The notes beneath the pieces were generated by a model. That model worked only from the letters and a program-made list of their open reading frames with translations, was not told where the DNA came from and did not search any database. Positions 32,596 to 42,249 of a stretch of 52,022 nucleotides of DNA are shown piece after piece. The first letter of the stretch is position 1, and each line of letters starts with the position of its first letter. The position numbers and the translations under genes are program-made. The DNA is from Acidobacteriota bacterium (GTDB lineage Bacteria > Acidobacteriota > Blastocatellia > Chloracidobacteriales > Chloracidobacteriaceae): positions 1 through 52,022 of the forward strand of contig JACQXX010000120.1 in assembly GCA_016208495.1 (NCBI GenBank), read 5' to 3'.

Positions 32596-34554
32596 ATGAC
32601 TGAGACGATATGGTATCCACAGTTGATTGCTGTAACCGGACCTTTGCGAGGGGCAACCATTCAGCTTTCAGATGAGCAGACATTCTTAGGTCGCGGAACG
32701 GCCAATCAGATTTGTATTGCTGATCCGTTGCTTTCCCGAAAGCATTGTTCGCTGACGCGCATTGATTCACGGCAATTTGCCATTGAAGACGGCGGCAGCA
32801 TCAACGGCACCTATGTCAACGGCTGCCCAATCAAAAAACAAATTCTGAAACACGGTGACTGGATTGGGGTCGGAGAATCATTCCTGCTTTTTGTTTGTAC
32901 CGACCAGCACGAGCAACATCCCAATTCACCATCCGTCCAACTGGATGACAGCCAGATTGCCACCAAAGCCCCGATTTGGCTCAACCCCAAGGAAGCTGTC
33001 TATTTGAACCTGGACCGTGAGCTGACCAACCTGGTCCAGAATCAGCAACTGGCACACAACCTGCAGACATTGTTGAAATTCAGCCAGTCGTTGATTGCCT
33101 CCCAAAGCTTGCCAAAGCTATATCAGCGAATTGTCGGAGCTGCTTTTGAGATTGTTCCAGCCCAGCGAGGCATACTTTTGCTTGTAAACTCGCGAACCAG
33201 TGAACTTGAAACAGCCTTTGCCCAGGAAAAGGGTGAGGTTGCTCCAGCCCAGACGATCAATGTGAGCCAGACCGTGATTCGACAAATTCTGGATAAACGA
33301 CAAGGGCTGGTGATTTCGGATGTCAAAGCGGAAGAACATCTCCATCAGGCTCAGAGTCTGGTTCATACCGAGGTCAAGGCGGTACTCGGCGTGCCGGTCA
33401 TTGCCTTTGACCGACTTTTGGGGGTGCTGTACCTCGATAGTTTTCAGCCAGATGCCAGTTTTCACCTGGAGCAGTTACAACTCATTACCGCACTTGCCAG
33501 CATTGGCGGTATGGCGATAGATAAAGCCCAGCAGGTTGAGTCATTGATTCAGGAAAATCAGCGACTGCAGGCAGATGTGATGTTTTCGCACAGTATGGTC
33601 GGTGAAAGCCCAAAAATGCAGGCGGTGTTTCAACGGATTGCCAAAATTGCGCCAACACCGTCAACCATTTTGATTTTTGGGGAAAGTGGAACCGGAAAAG
33701 AATTAGCTGCCCGGGCAATCCATTTGAATAGTCCCCGCTCAACCAAACCGTTTATCGCGATCAATTGTGCGGTGCTCAGTGAGCATTTGCTCGAAAGTGA
33801 TTTATTTGGCCATGAGAAAGGTGCTTTTACCGGTGCCATCGCGCTCAAAAAAGGGAAGTTTGAGATTGCCGACGGCGGCACGCTGTTTCTTGATGAAATC
33901 GGAGAACTTGGGCCGGGACTTCAGGCGAAATTATTGCGATTCTTACAGGAACGAGAATTTGAACGGGTCGGCGGTGTCAACACCCTCAAAGTAGATGTTC
34001 GAATTGTGGTCGCCACCAACCGTCAACTGGAAGAAGCCGTGACCCAGGGCACATTCCGTCAGGATTTGTATTATCGGCTCAATGTCATTTCGCTCACCAT
34101 GCCGCCGCTGCGCGAACGCCAGGAAGATATTTTGGTATTGGCCAACTACTTTACCGCCAAATACAGTCGGGCCATCAACTGGCGGGTCAACCGCATTTCA
34201 CCTGAAGCCAGCCAGCGACTCCTCGGATATGAATGGCCGGGAAACGTTCGTGAACTCCAAAATGCCATCGAACGAGCCGTGGTGATGACTAACTCTGACG
34301 TCATTCTAGCTGAAGATCTGCCGGAAAATATCATTGAATCGGTCCAGAGTGCCGACCCTGGAGAGGGTCCGGATGGCTATCACGATGCGGTTTCGGAATT
34401 TAAGCGAAAGCTGATTATCAAAGCCATGGTTGATGCCAGGGGAAATTATACTGAAGCCGGCAAATTACTCGGGATCCATCCAAATTATCTACATCGGTTA
34501 ATTCGCAACCTGAATATCAAGGATCAGTTAACCCGCCATAGTGGGAAATTGTGA
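32596..34554 (+). CDS. FHA-GAF-sigma54 interaction-Fis transcriptional activator
   Basis: I chose ATG 32596 (652 residues); a GTG at 32590 is also in frame. Residues about 8-100 form an FHA phosphothreonine-binding domain ([23 protein letters not shown]). A GAF domain follows (about 165-315; [18 protein letters not shown]). The AAA+ sigma54-activator domain has Walker A GESGTGKE near residue 362 and an intact GAFTGA loop near 409, so it can contact sigma54. A Fis-type helix-turn-helix ends the protein ([21 protein letters not shown]). It probably activates sigma54 promoters in response to a phosphoprotein and a small ligand. No kinase gene is adjacent. Followed by a heptamer array. Confidence 0.95.
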   Translation: MTETIWYPQLIAVTGPLRGATIQLSDEQTFLGRGTANQICIADPLLSRKHCSLTRIDSRQFAIEDGGSINGTYVNGCPIKKQILKHGDWIGVGESFLLFVCTDQHEQHPNSPSVQLDDSQIATKAPIWLNPKEAVYLNLDRELTNLVQNQQLAHNLQTLLKFSQSLIASQSLPKLYQRIVGAAFEIVPAQRGILLLVNSRTSELETAFAQEKGEVAPAQTINVSQTVIRQILDKRQGLVISDVKAEEHLHQAQSLVHTEVKAVLGVPVIAFDRLLGVLYLDSFQPDASFHLEQLQLITALASIGGMAIDKAQQVESLIQENQRLQADVMFSHSMVGESPKMQAVFQRIAKIAPTPSTILIFGESGTGKELAARAIHLNSPRSTKPFIAINCAVLSEHLLESDLFGHEKGAFTGAIALKKGKFEIADGGTLFLDEIGELGPGLQAKLLRFLQEREFERVGGVNTLKVDVRIVVATNRQLEEAVTQGTFRQDLYYRLNVISLTMPPLRERQEDILVLANYFTAKYSRAINWRVNRISPEASQRLLGYEWPGNVRELQNAIERAVVMTNSDVILAEDLPENIIESVQSADPGEGPDGYHDAVSEFKRKLIIKAMVDARGNYTEAGKLLGIHPNYLHRLIRNLNIKDQLTRHSGKL

Positions 34555-34560
34555 GAAAAC

Positions 34561-34608
34561 CGGGTTCGGGGTTCGGGGTTCGGGGTTCGGGGTTCGGGGT
34601 TCGGGGTT
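34561..34608 (+). repeat. GGGGTTC heptamer array
   Basis: Six or more units with exact 7-base period follow the stop of the sigma54-activator gene. The strand pattern GGGG-TTC-GGGG-TTC can form a G-quadruplex. A second 7-base period (CTACTGA) appears near 34708-34725. Confidence 0.9.
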
Positions 34609-34745
34609 TTCGAATTGGGTACAGTTCAACGCGACTATGTTATACCATTTTGCCATGAACTGATCATATTAGAGAGTAGTCAAATAATTCAAGCAGATGA
34701 ACTTAGCGAACTACTGACTACTGACTACGAACTGGTATAAAAAAT

Positions 34746-34776
34746 CCCCGGATGAGGCGCCACGCTTCGTCCGGGG
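34746..34776 (-). terminator. Terminator-like hairpin facing left
   Basis: CCCCGGATGA (34746-34755) pairs with TCGTCCGGGG (34767-34776) over 10 positions including one U-G pair. Read on the minus strand, the stem is followed by ATTTTTTATA. It would therefore end a transcript coming from the right, where no clear minus-strand gene is known. Confidence 0.6.
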
Positions 34777-35007
34777 CACTGAGCAATTTTGCGATCTCAG
34801 AGAAAGTACAAGCACAATCAGATAGTTCCTTAAAATCTTATCATTGATGAATGATTATTCGGGGTGATGGTCACCTCCTGTACCTGTTCATCACAGGCGA
34901 TTTTTCGGTTTGACGTGGCTGAGCGGTCTATCACAACTGATGAACGACATCTGGCCACGAGGATGCACTACGGGCAACCTCCTGTGAAGGAAGACTGACA
35001 CCTACAA
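34777..35007. other. Intergenic region with several complementary segments
   Basis: No ORF is supported. Complementary strings are GTTCATCA (34887-34894) with TGATGAAC (34938-34945), CGTGGC (34914-34919) with GCCACG (34954-34959), and CACAGG with CCTGTG further right. The first two pairs cross, as in a pseudoknot. On the minus strand a strong ribosome-binding-like AGGAGGTGA occurs near 34872-34880. The region could hold a small RNA that ends at the left-facing terminator. Confidence 0.3.
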
Positions 35008-35148
35008 TCACAAGAACTTGACTGCCAACAGTTGAATTGCCTGTTTCAACCGCAGAACGTCTGGGTTAATCGAAGCTAGTTGGATGTCATGGGTGTAGCA
35101 CCGACTATAATCCTCTATTAGGCTCTGGGCAAGCTCTCTAAAAAAACC
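35008..35148 (-). pseudogene. Possible fragment of a lost gene
   Basis: A minus-strand frame without a start codon reads RELAQSLIEDYSRCY...LASINPDVLRLKQAIQ and stops at 35008-35010. The helical, charged composition looks like real protein, but I do not recognise the family and the frame is only 46 codons. It may be a relic, or chance. Confidence 0.2.
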
Positions 35149-35570
35149 TCAAGAAACGTATAAATATAAGAAAGTAAAAGGAAGAATAAAAATGATCAGG
35201 TTTGGCACGCAGGCTTCAGGACAAAAAATTGTAGGGAAATTCATCTTCCCGATTGGGAGTAGCGCCGCCCAATTTGTGACAAGACTGTACCCTATCAGGG
35301 CGTAACCCCAAAACCAACCCTTGACAAGCAAGGCAGTTTATCTCACCCAAATAACACATTTGCACCGGATTTGGAAAATAGTTTTGCTTGACAGCCGGAA
35401 TTGAAATGTTAAGCTTTATCCGCACCGCAACTGCGTGTAAAATGTACTTCATTCAATCAAACAACTTATCTGAATCTATCATTTCTGGGGAATTGCGTTT
35501 TTTGAAGACTCCAACCGGTGGTTGGAGGAACACCGATCAATTGCCCGAACTACACGGGGAGCGCCGCTGC
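35149..35570. other. Intergenic region before the NHL/Calx-beta gene
   Basis: This AT-rich leader must hold the promoter of the large secreted-protein gene. An in-frame extension of the gene reaches back to 35388, but it has no signal-peptide or ribosome-binding support, so I treat it as non-coding. I see no repeats here. Confidence 0.4.
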
Positions 35571-38060
35571 ATGGTGATACGGTTGAGTCAAAGTCGAATT
35601 GGCTGGTTGGGTATTTTATTGTGCCTGACTGTGATTGGGAGCGGGTTGGGATTGTCCTTCCGGCTTGTCAATCAAACCCAGGCTCAAGCTGGACAGGCTG
35701 GCGGGAAATCAACCACGTCATCGAGCTTCCCAATCAAAGCTCACCTCAAACAATCCAATCCGCTGCCGTGCGAACGGCCATTGTTGAATGCCCCACGGTG
35801 TCTGGCGTTTGATTCAGCCGGGAATCTGTATGTGGCGGACGCCTTCAACTACCGAATTCGGAAAATCACTCCAGATGGCCTTCTTTCGACGGTTGCCGGA
35901 ACTGGTGAAAACGGTCACACGGGAGATGGCGGACCAGCCGTGGAAGCTTCGGTTTACGGCACCTATCTGTTGACGGATATGGAGGTGCATAACAACCAGC
36001 TCTATTTTTCAGGATTGACCGATTCCGCTGGAGGTCAACAGGAGGGGGACGCCATTCGGGTGATTGATTTGGAAACCGGAATCATCAACCGGTTTGCTGG
36101 AAATTACGTCAACGGAAGCGATGGCAATGCCGGCAATGGTGGGCCCGCCCTCGATGCTCACCTGTATTATCCCGCTGGATTGTCATTTGCTGGAAATGAT
36201 CTCTATTTCACGGAAATCGGAACGGGAATCCGGGTTGTTTCAAACGGAATCATATCAAGTGTTGTGCCGTTTAGCGGGTATGCCTGGGGGATGATGTATG
36301 ACGGGACGAATTTAGCCGGGTTCGTCCAGGATGAAGTAAATTCACAGCAGTTTAAATTAAGGAAGGCAGCGACTCCATCCGGTGAATTCACCGATGTCGA
36401 AGTAAACCTTATTTTTCCCTATGATGTTGCGTTTGACCCAATGTCAGGCGACTACTTTACATTCAATGCTTATAGAGACGGCGGGGTTATGTCACCCCAA
36501 ATCTATCGGGTTTCGTCAACTGGGGAAGTAACATTATTCGCCGGAAATGGAACCGAAAGCTACAGCGGGGATGGTGGCCCGGCGATCAATGCCGGATTCA
36601 GGTTTCCGTACAACACGCCTCCAAGTGCGTTGAGGGTGCATAATGGTTATCTCTATGTGTCTGATACTGGGAACGAGTGTGTCCGGCGAATCAATCTGAC
36701 CACGGGAATTGTCACTCTTTATGCTGGAACGCCGGGGGTTGCTGGGTTTGAAGGCGATGGCGGACAGGCCGTTGTTCCAGAAGTTGCCGGGCCGGGCGTG
36801 TTTGAGTTTTCAGCCGCTGAATACACGGTCGAAGAAAACGCCGGAGTCGCCACGATTGAAATTACCCGCACGGATGGCGGATGCGGAGAGCTGTTTGTCG
36901 AGTTCACGACGCATCCGGGAACGGCAACCGTGCCCGAAGACTTCACCGAAATCACGACCGGCGTCACGTTTGCCGACGGCGAAACCGGGAGCAAACAAAT
37001 TCTGATTCCAATCACGGACGACACCAACGCCGAACCGCCCGAGTCCTTTACCGTGGAAATCATTGATTGGCTTGGAAATTCGGAAATCGGAGAGAATTTC
37101 CTGGCAACCGTCGTCATCACCGACAACGATGGTCAACCGGCGCCGGTCATCACTTCAATTGACCCAAACAAAGGCGCTGCTGGGACGTCGTTCTGGGTGA
37201 GCTTGAAAGGGACAAACCTGGGAGGTTCACCAACAATTGAAATTTTGGACGGCGGCGGCATCACGGTTTCAGAACTGACAGTGCGGTCAAGTGAAGAACT
37301 CGTCGCCCGGTTTGCCATTGCCGCAAATGCTCCGGTTGGTTTCCGTCAGATTCAGGTTCGCAAAGCGAATGGTCAGGTGAGCAACACGGTGCCGTTTGAA
37401 ATTCGGCCTGCTGGGAGCGCGCCAAGAATTCTCACCCAATCCCAAAACACGACCATTGAGTATGCCGAGACGGCCAGGCTTGAAGTCTTCGCGGCTGGAA
37501 CGGGTTCGTTGACCTATCAATGGTATGCCGGTTTTGCCGGATTGACCGATGTCCCGATTGTCGGTGCCACGAGCCGGACCTACCAGACGGACCAGTTGAC
37601 GACGACGACGAGTTTTTGGGTTCGGGTGCGCAACACAAACGGCGTTGCCGACAGCCAGACGATTACCGTCACGGTCAACCCACCTGAAGCCGCGACCTTC
37701 GGCTTTTCGCAACTGCTCTACATTCCCGGAGTCGAACAACTGCTGGTGTTTTCGGCGACGGACGCGCTCTATCTGGCGCAACTCTATTATGACCCGATTG
37801 TGTCGGTGAACGTCAAAGACCAGACCGGAGCGACCCTGATCAACAAGTCCGATTTGCACTTTGCGTACTTTGGCTTTTTGCCTGCCGAACAAGGGTCAAC
37901 CTACACGCTCAAATCGCACCATTGCCTGGACATGTTCTACACGGTGATCGTTACACCACCGAACGATTTCAGATATGACGATGAATTCAACTTCTCGGAG
38001 ATGCAAAGCGACCAGGTCTATAGCGTTTGCACCTGGAAACTCTGTGGATGTTCAGTTTGA
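35571..38060 (+). CDS. Secreted NHL / Calx-beta / IPT / Ig-like protein, probably the front part of a split gene
   Basis: ATG 35571 gives 829 residues with a signal peptide (SRIGWLGILLCLTVIGSGLG). NHL beta-propeller repeats follow (NLYVADAFNYRIRKITPDG, STVAGTGENGHTGDGGPA) to about residue 405. Then come a Calx-beta domain (VEENAGVATIEITRTDGG), an IPT/TIG domain (PVITSIDPNKGAAGTSFWVS) and an Ig-like domain (SLTYQWYAGFAGLTDVPIVG). These are extracellular binding modules. The last residues after about 38010 (VYSVCTWKLCGCSV) look unlike coding sequence, whereas the +1 frame there reads SIAFAPGNSVDVQFEGQCFG. A frameshift near 38010-38035 therefore probably separates this ORF from the next. Confidence 0.88.
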   Translation: MVIRLSQSRIGWLGILLCLTVIGSGLGLSFRLVNQTQAQAGQAGGKSTTSSSFPIKAHLKQSNPLPCERPLLNAPRCLAFDSAGNLYVADAFNYRIRKITPDGLLSTVAGTGENGHTGDGGPAVEASVYGTYLLTDMEVHNNQLYFSGLTDSAGGQQEGDAIRVIDLETGIINRFAGNYVNGSDGNAGNGGPALDAHLYYPAGLSFAGNDLYFTEIGTGIRVVSNGIISSVVPFSGYAWGMMYDGTNLAGFVQDEVNSQQFKLRKAATPSGEFTDVEVNLIFPYDVAFDPMSGDYFTFNAYRDGGVMSPQIYRVSSTGEVTLFAGNGTESYSGDGGPAINAGFRFPYNTPPSALRVHNGYLYVSDTGNECVRRINLTTGIVTLYAGTPGVAGFEGDGGQAVVPEVAGPGVFEFSAAEYTVEENAGVATIEITRTDGGCGELFVEFTTHPGTATVPEDFTEITTGVTFADGETGSKQILIPITDDTNAEPPESFTVEIIDWLGNSEIGENFLATVVITDNDGQPAPVITSIDPNKGAAGTSFWVSLKGTNLGGSPTIEILDGGGITVSELTVRSSEELVARFAIAANAPVGFRQIQVRKANGQVSNTVPFEIRPAGSAPRILTQSQNTTIEYAETARLEVFAAGTGSLTYQWYAGFAGLTDVPIVGATSRTYQTDQLTTTTSFWVRVRNTNGVADSQTITVTVNPPEAATFGFSQLLYIPGVEQLLVFSATDALYLAQLYYDPIVSVNVKDQTGATLINKSDLHFAYFGFLPAEQGSTYTLKSHHCLDMFYTVIVTPPNDFRYDDEFNFSEMQSDQVYSVCTWKLCGCSV

Positions 38061-40230
38061 AGGCCAATGTTTTGGAACTGACCCAACCCGAATTCAGTTT
38101 GCTTTTCTCGGGCCGGATGGAAACCCGACCGACAAAGTGAAAATTCAGGGCTCACCGATGATTGGGCCAGGAGGTCGTACCTTGAAGGTGAAGTTCATTG
38201 TGGATATGTTCGCCCCGCTGAGTACTCCGGTCACTCCTTATAAAGTATTGCTTGATGTTGATGAGTATCCGCTTCAATGGCCGTTCCAGGTCATTGCACC
38301 AACCGTCAAAATAAATTTCTTTGAAATTGTTCCACTCGGTGGTGTGACGACGGTTACCGTTGAAAGTCAGGCGTTAACGCCGGGTCAGGCTCTGACGGTT
38401 GAATTGATCATCAAGTCGCTTGGCGCCACCGCTGGAGGGGCTGTTTTTCACACTGACGGAACTCCAGTCACTGGAAATGGACCAACCTCAAAATTGATCA
38501 CCTTTCAGGGAAATCAGCAAATCAAAGTGAAATTGGAAGGTGTGAAGGTGAGTTCAGACACCTATGATGTGATATTGGAAGCCAGAGAGAAAACTTCCGG
38601 GTCTGGAGATGGGTCGCCTGGAGAAGACCCGCTGTTGGATGACAACCAGTTTACGGTTTTTCAATATATTGTTGACTCAGTTGGTTTTGTTGGAGGCCAC
38701 CAGCTCTATTCCTGGGAAATGCCTGGGAATCCAGCGATTGTCAACAACGGCGTCACCGTCAACTGGAATCGGGATAAACCAGAAAATCCGAATTCAAAAG
38801 CCGCTTACAATTTCCAAAATCTGGCGAAAGACCCAAACCAGGAGGTACGGGTTTTTGCCAATATCAGCGTAGTGCCGATTGATATCTTCCAGGCACTCAC
38901 TGAAACGATTCCAGTCAAATTTAGAGTGGTTGCCCAGGAACAGACGGGTGTGGGATTGTGTCCGCCACAGGATGGGATGTTGTCTGCCTCAGATTTTATA
39001 ACCCCCCGCCTTGTTTTAGATCGGACGAAGTTGGAGACCTCAGGTCAGGGTGTCAAAGTTGGACGATATACCCTGGTCTGGCAGGCTTCATATGAAAAGG
39101 CGAATGGAACTGACATTTGGACGCCACTCAGTGGCCCAGCCGGAGTAACCCAATCCACCACCGGGCCGCACACCATTTACTGGACCTTCACCAATCCGAT
39201 TGCCAATCCGTTTTTTGACCCGTTGGGAACTGGTTTGGTAAAAAACTATCTATTTGACAGAGCATTAGAGTGGGGGTGTGGGTTAGTGGCCGGAGGAATC
39301 AATGGCGAAGATAGTCCTGGTGACCAACCGGTCAACAACCCGGTTGAGATTGCAAATCGCGTCACTAAAGGTATCGGGGCGAAAATATCTCTTCAACTAG
39401 CTGATCAGGAAGAATTAGACCACCCTCTAGAAATAACTGACGATTCATCAAGTTCCTTGTTGGGAGGGTCATCAAATCATGCTGTCTTTTTGACAGGTCT
39501 TTTGAAAAGCATTGGGATCGGCGCAACAACCAAATATTACTGGAGCGGCAACCAGCAAGGATATTATTCTTTTGTCTATATCAAGGACCCTGATACTCCA
39601 GATGGAGGGAAGCAGGTACGCTCATTTCAGGTCATCAGGCCGTCAAATGATCAGGTTGAGACCAATCCCCACTTTATTTACTACGCGGTTGTTGCTGTGA
39701 ATGGTATTCCGGGGGTATATGATCCCTCCTATGGAAATCATTCACTCTTTTTCAAATATGCACAGTTTAGTTTTGGTGAATGCGTTGATGAAAGAGGCAA
39801 CTTCTTGCAAGGGGCGAATAAGGTTGAATCAACCAAACCACCTGGACGCCCCCTGGGGGTTGACCAATCAACGTGTGATCATGGTGAAAATGCAACGATC
39901 ATACCAGAGACATTGAAAGCTCCAGTAAAAGCAAACGCTGAGTTTTTAATTAAAATCACAATTACCAATACTGGTTCAATCACATTACCTCAAGGGTCAA
40001 TTGTAAAGTTAAAACCATCAGAATCATTGAATCAAAGTTGGGGAGTTCCAGAAGGATTTGATCTGGCTATTCCATTACCTCCCAAAGAATCTTTCACCAG
40101 CGTATACAAGCTAAAAGCACCATCTGATCCAGGAATACATGGTTTACAATTTCTGCTTTTTGATAACCGCCAGGGAATCCAATCCTTTGGAGAAGGAAAA
40201 ACTATAGAGGTTGTAGTCCGTCCAGACTGA
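37975..40230 (+). CDS. Large extracellular-type protein with a degenerate transglutaminase-like domain (rear part of the split gene)
   Basis: The frame overlaps the previous gene by 86 bases. The first residues (MTMNSTSRRCKATR) are the shadow of the upstream frame, so real coding starts near 38010. There is no signal peptide of its own. Beta-rich domains fill the first half. Residues about 430-590 look like a transglutaminase-like cysteine-protease fold (SSNHAVFLTGLLKSIGIGA, then HFIYYAVVAVNG...YDPSYG), but the cysteine expected before the helix is an asparagine or serine. The domain is therefore probably non-catalytic. The C-terminus is a CARDB-like or Ig-like beta domain (AEFLIKITITNTGSITLPQG). 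Six paralogous genes start 37 bases downstream, so an operon is likely. Confidence 0.7.
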   Translation: MTMNSTSRRCKATRSIAFAPGNSVDVQFEGQCFGTDPTRIQFAFLGPDGNPTDKVKIQGSPMIGPGGRTLKVKFIVDMFAPLSTPVTPYKVLLDVDEYPLQWPFQVIAPTVKINFFEIVPLGGVTTVTVESQALTPGQALTVELIIKSLGATAGGAVFHTDGTPVTGNGPTSKLITFQGNQQIKVKLEGVKVSSDTYDVILEAREKTSGSGDGSPGEDPLLDDNQFTVFQYIVDSVGFVGGHQLYSWEMPGNPAIVNNGVTVNWNRDKPENPNSKAAYNFQNLAKDPNQEVRVFANISVVPIDIFQALTETIPVKFRVVAQEQTGVGLCPPQDGMLSASDFITPRLVLDRTKLETSGQGVKVGRYTLVWQASYEKANGTDIWTPLSGPAGVTQSTTGPHTIYWTFTNPIANPFFDPLGTGLVKNYLFDRALEWGCGLVAGGINGEDSPGDQPVNNPVEIANRVTKGIGAKISLQLADQEELDHPLEITDDSSSSLLGGSSNHAVFLTGLLKSIGIGATTKYYWSGNQQGYYSFVYIKDPDTPDGGKQVRSFQVIRPSNDQVETNPHFIYYAVVAVNGIPGVYDPSYGNHSLFFKYAQFSFGECVDERGNFLQGANKVESTKPPGRPLGVDQSTCDHGENATIIPETLKAPVKANAEFLIKITITNTGSITLPQGSIVKLKPSESLNQSWGVPEGFDLAIPLPPKESFTSVYKLKAPSDPGIHGLQFLLFDNRQGIQSFGEGKTIEVVVRPD

Positions 40231-40267
40231 ATTGAGAACAGTAACTAACAAAGTAGTGAGGTGAATT

Positions 40268-40876
40268 ATGAATAACTACAAATGGGTAATTCTATTTCCA
40301 GCGTTAACTGTCATCCTACATCTGGTTGGAATTCGATCTCATTTGGTTCAAGAACCAATAAAACTTTCTTCTTTGAAACAGTTAGAGGCACAATCGGACC
40401 ACCTCGCTGTTTTTATTCAGAGCAAAGAGCAAAATTATGTTGTTTCTCATAAGAGAACCTCAGAAGGTGCTGGGTACTCTTATATGAGGCAAATCTATAA
40501 ATCAGAAAAATATTCGGTAATCGCCAATATTCGAATCTGTGAAAGTCAAGAAGTTGCTGAAGAGAGATTTAAGCGACTTGGGTCAAATGGGGCGGTAGGA
40601 ATGCGATTGGCAGAGATTGGGGATAAGGCTCACGGGTGGTTTGATGGGACACTCTATGTCAGAAAAGGAAATGTTTTGGTGCTTATCTACGTCAACCCCC
40701 GACTAAGTAAAGATGAGCAACAACATCAAAACCAAGCTGAACAAAGTGCTGGAGTAAACCAGCCGAACTCTCAAGAAGAACCAATAAATCGAAACCCTAA
40801 TACTTCGACAGAACTTGAAATCGCCAAACGGTTTGCCCGGCACATCGTCGGTTTTTTTGAAGAACAAGCCCAGTAG
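40268..40876 (+). CDS. Tandem secreted paralogue 1
   Basis: The product is 202 residues with an N-terminal hydrophobic segment that fits a signal peptide or anchor. It has the family core: GAVGMRLAEIGDKAHGWFDG, then LYVRKGNVLVLIYV, then a variable Q/N-rich linker and the invariant tail EIAKRFARHIVGFFEEQAQ. The core resembles domains of exported proteins in which a GD.A......VRKGN strand pair forms a small alpha/beta fold, but I do not know the family. It is the first of six tandem copies. The tail shares nucleotide identity with copy 3 rather than copy 2. Function unknown. Confidence 0.85.
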   Translation: MNNYKWVILFPALTVILHLVGIRSHLVQEPIKLSSLKQLEAQSDHLAVFIQSKEQNYVVSHKRTSEGAGYSYMRQIYKSEKYSVIANIRICESQEVAEERFKRLGSNGAVGMRLAEIGDKAHGWFDGTLYVRKGNVLVLIYVNPRLSKDEQQHQNQAEQSAGVNQPNSQEEPINRNPNTSTELEIAKRFARHIVGFFEEQAQ

Positions 40877-40938
40877 AGAGGCTGAAAATGATAGTGACTC
40901 TGATTTGGAATCTGGAAGTTTTACACGAGAGGTGAGTT
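40877..40938 (+). repeat. Conserved 62-bp spacer, copy A
   Basis: The spacer after paralogue 1 contains GACTCTGATTTGGAATCTGG and ends in CACGAGAGGTGAGTT with the ribosome-binding site of the next gene. Nearly identical 62-bp spacers follow paralogue 2 (41545-41606) and paralogue 4 (42877-42938). The spacer after paralogue 3 is deleted to 37 bp. Confidence 0.9.
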
Positions 40939-41544
40939 ATGGGTAACTACAAACCTTTGATTTTGATACTGATTATAGTCCTTGTTTGGTTCCAGCCTTG
41001 CTTAGCCCAAGAACGGGTCAAAGTTCATTCACAAGAGCATTTGAATCTGATATCTAATCAACTTGCCACCTACGTTCAGAGTTTAGAAGGTCGGTATTTG
41101 ATCATGTATAAACGGGGTTGGGCGGATTCCGGATCAATTAGTTCGTTAAGGCAAATTTATCAATCAAAACAATATTTGGTTACAGCGAACATTTTGATTT
41201 GTGAAAATCAAGAGGCTGCTATAAAAGGATTTAAGGAGTTGTTTCCACGATCTGATGGTGCGGTAGGAATGCGATTGGCAGACATAGGAGATAAAGCCCA
41301 CGGGTGGTTTGATGGGACGCTTTATGTCAGAAAAGGAAACGTCCTGGCATTGATTTATATTGATCAACAACCTGATACGGGCAAAGAGGTACAGCAAAAC
41401 GAAAACCAGTCAGGGCAAACTACAGAAGCCAACCAGTCTGATGAAGAGCCAGTCAATCGGAATCCAAATTCCTCAACCCGGCTAGAGATTGCCAAGCGGT
41501 TTGCCCGGCATATCGTCGGTTTCTTTGAAGAACAAGCCCAATAG
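40939..41544 (+). CDS. Tandem secreted paralogue 2
   Basis: The product is 201 residues with signal peptide MGNYKPLILILIIVLVWFQPCLAQ. The core DGAVGMRLADIGDKAHGWFD and the tail EIAKRFARHIVGFFEEQAQ are as in copy 1. The linker and tail coding sequence (from ACAGAAGCCAACCAGTCTGA onward) is almost identical to copy 5, not to its neighbours, which points to gene conversion. RBS GAGAGGTGA precedes the ATG. Confidence 0.87.
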   Translation: MGNYKPLILILIIVLVWFQPCLAQERVKVHSQEHLNLISNQLATYVQSLEGRYLIMYKRGWADSGSISSLRQIYQSKQYLVTANILICENQEAAIKGFKELFPRSDGAVGMRLADIGDKAHGWFDGTLYVRKGNVLALIYIDQQPDTGKEVQQNENQSGQTTEANQSDEEPVNRNPNSSTRLEIAKRFARHIVGFFEEQAQ

Positions 41545-41606
41545 AAAGGCTGGAAATGAAAGTGACTCTGATTTGGAATCTGGAAGTTTTACACGAGAGG
41601 TGAGTT
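41545..41606 (+). repeat. Conserved 62-bp spacer, copy B
   Basis: Nearly identical to 40877-40938; it carries the ribosome-binding site of paralogue 3. Confidence 0.9.
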
Positions 41607-42212
41607 ATGGGTAACTATAAGTATTTGATTTTGATACTGATTATAGCCCTTGTTCGGTCCCAGACTTGCTTAGCTCAAGAGCTGATCAAAATTAATTCAC
41701 AAGATCAGTTGACTCAATACTCAAAGCAGCTAGTTATACATATTCAAAATCAAGAAAGGAGGTATTTACCAACTTACCAGCGAGCTTCAAAAGGGATTGA
41801 ATCGAGCTTTATCAACCATGCATATCAATCAAAGAAGTATTCTATATTAATTGATATAGAAATTTGTAAAGATCAATTAGTTGCAATAGAAGGGTTTAAA
41901 CACTTATTTCCACGATCTGATGGCGCTGTTGGAATGCGGTTAGCTGAAATCGGAGATAAAGCCCATGGCTGGTTTAATGGAACGATTTATGTGAGAAAGG
42001 GAAATGTCCTTGCTTTTATCTATGTGAGACCACGGGATCAAGGCAATCAGGGACAGCAAGCACAAGTCCCCCCCAACCCTGGACAACCTGCAGAAACCAA
42101 CCAGTTTGATGAAGAGCCAGTCAATCGAAATCCTAATACTTCGACAGAACTTGAAATCGCCAAACGGTTTGCCCGGCACATCGTCGGTTTCTTTGAAGAA
42201 CAAGCCCAATAG
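41607..42212 (+). CDS. Tandem secreted paralogue 3
   Basis: The product is 201 residues with signal peptide (MGNYKYLILILIIALVRSQTCLAQ). Its middle (AHGWFNGTIYVRKGNVLAFI and YVRPRDQ) matches copy 5 nearly base for base. Its front is closest to copy 2, and its tail matches copy 1. So at least three source copies contribute to one gene. Function unknown. Confidence 0.87.
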   Translation: MGNYKYLILILIIALVRSQTCLAQELIKINSQDQLTQYSKQLVIHIQNQERRYLPTYQRASKGIESSFINHAYQSKKYSILIDIEICKDQLVAIEGFKHLFPRSDGAVGMRLAEIGDKAHGWFNGTIYVRKGNVLAFIYVRPRDQGNQGQQAQVPPNPGQPAETNQFDEEPVNRNPNTSTELEIAKRFARHIVGFFEEQAQ

Positions 42213-42249
42213 AAACGTTGGAAATGATGGGGACCGAATAAGGTGAGCT

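Noticed and set aside
34900-34960. A tRNA-like stretch (GTGGCTGAGCGGTC, as in tRNA-Ser or tRNA-Leu D arms)
   Set aside because: No matching T arm (GGTTCGAATCC-like) or acceptor stem follows at the right distance.
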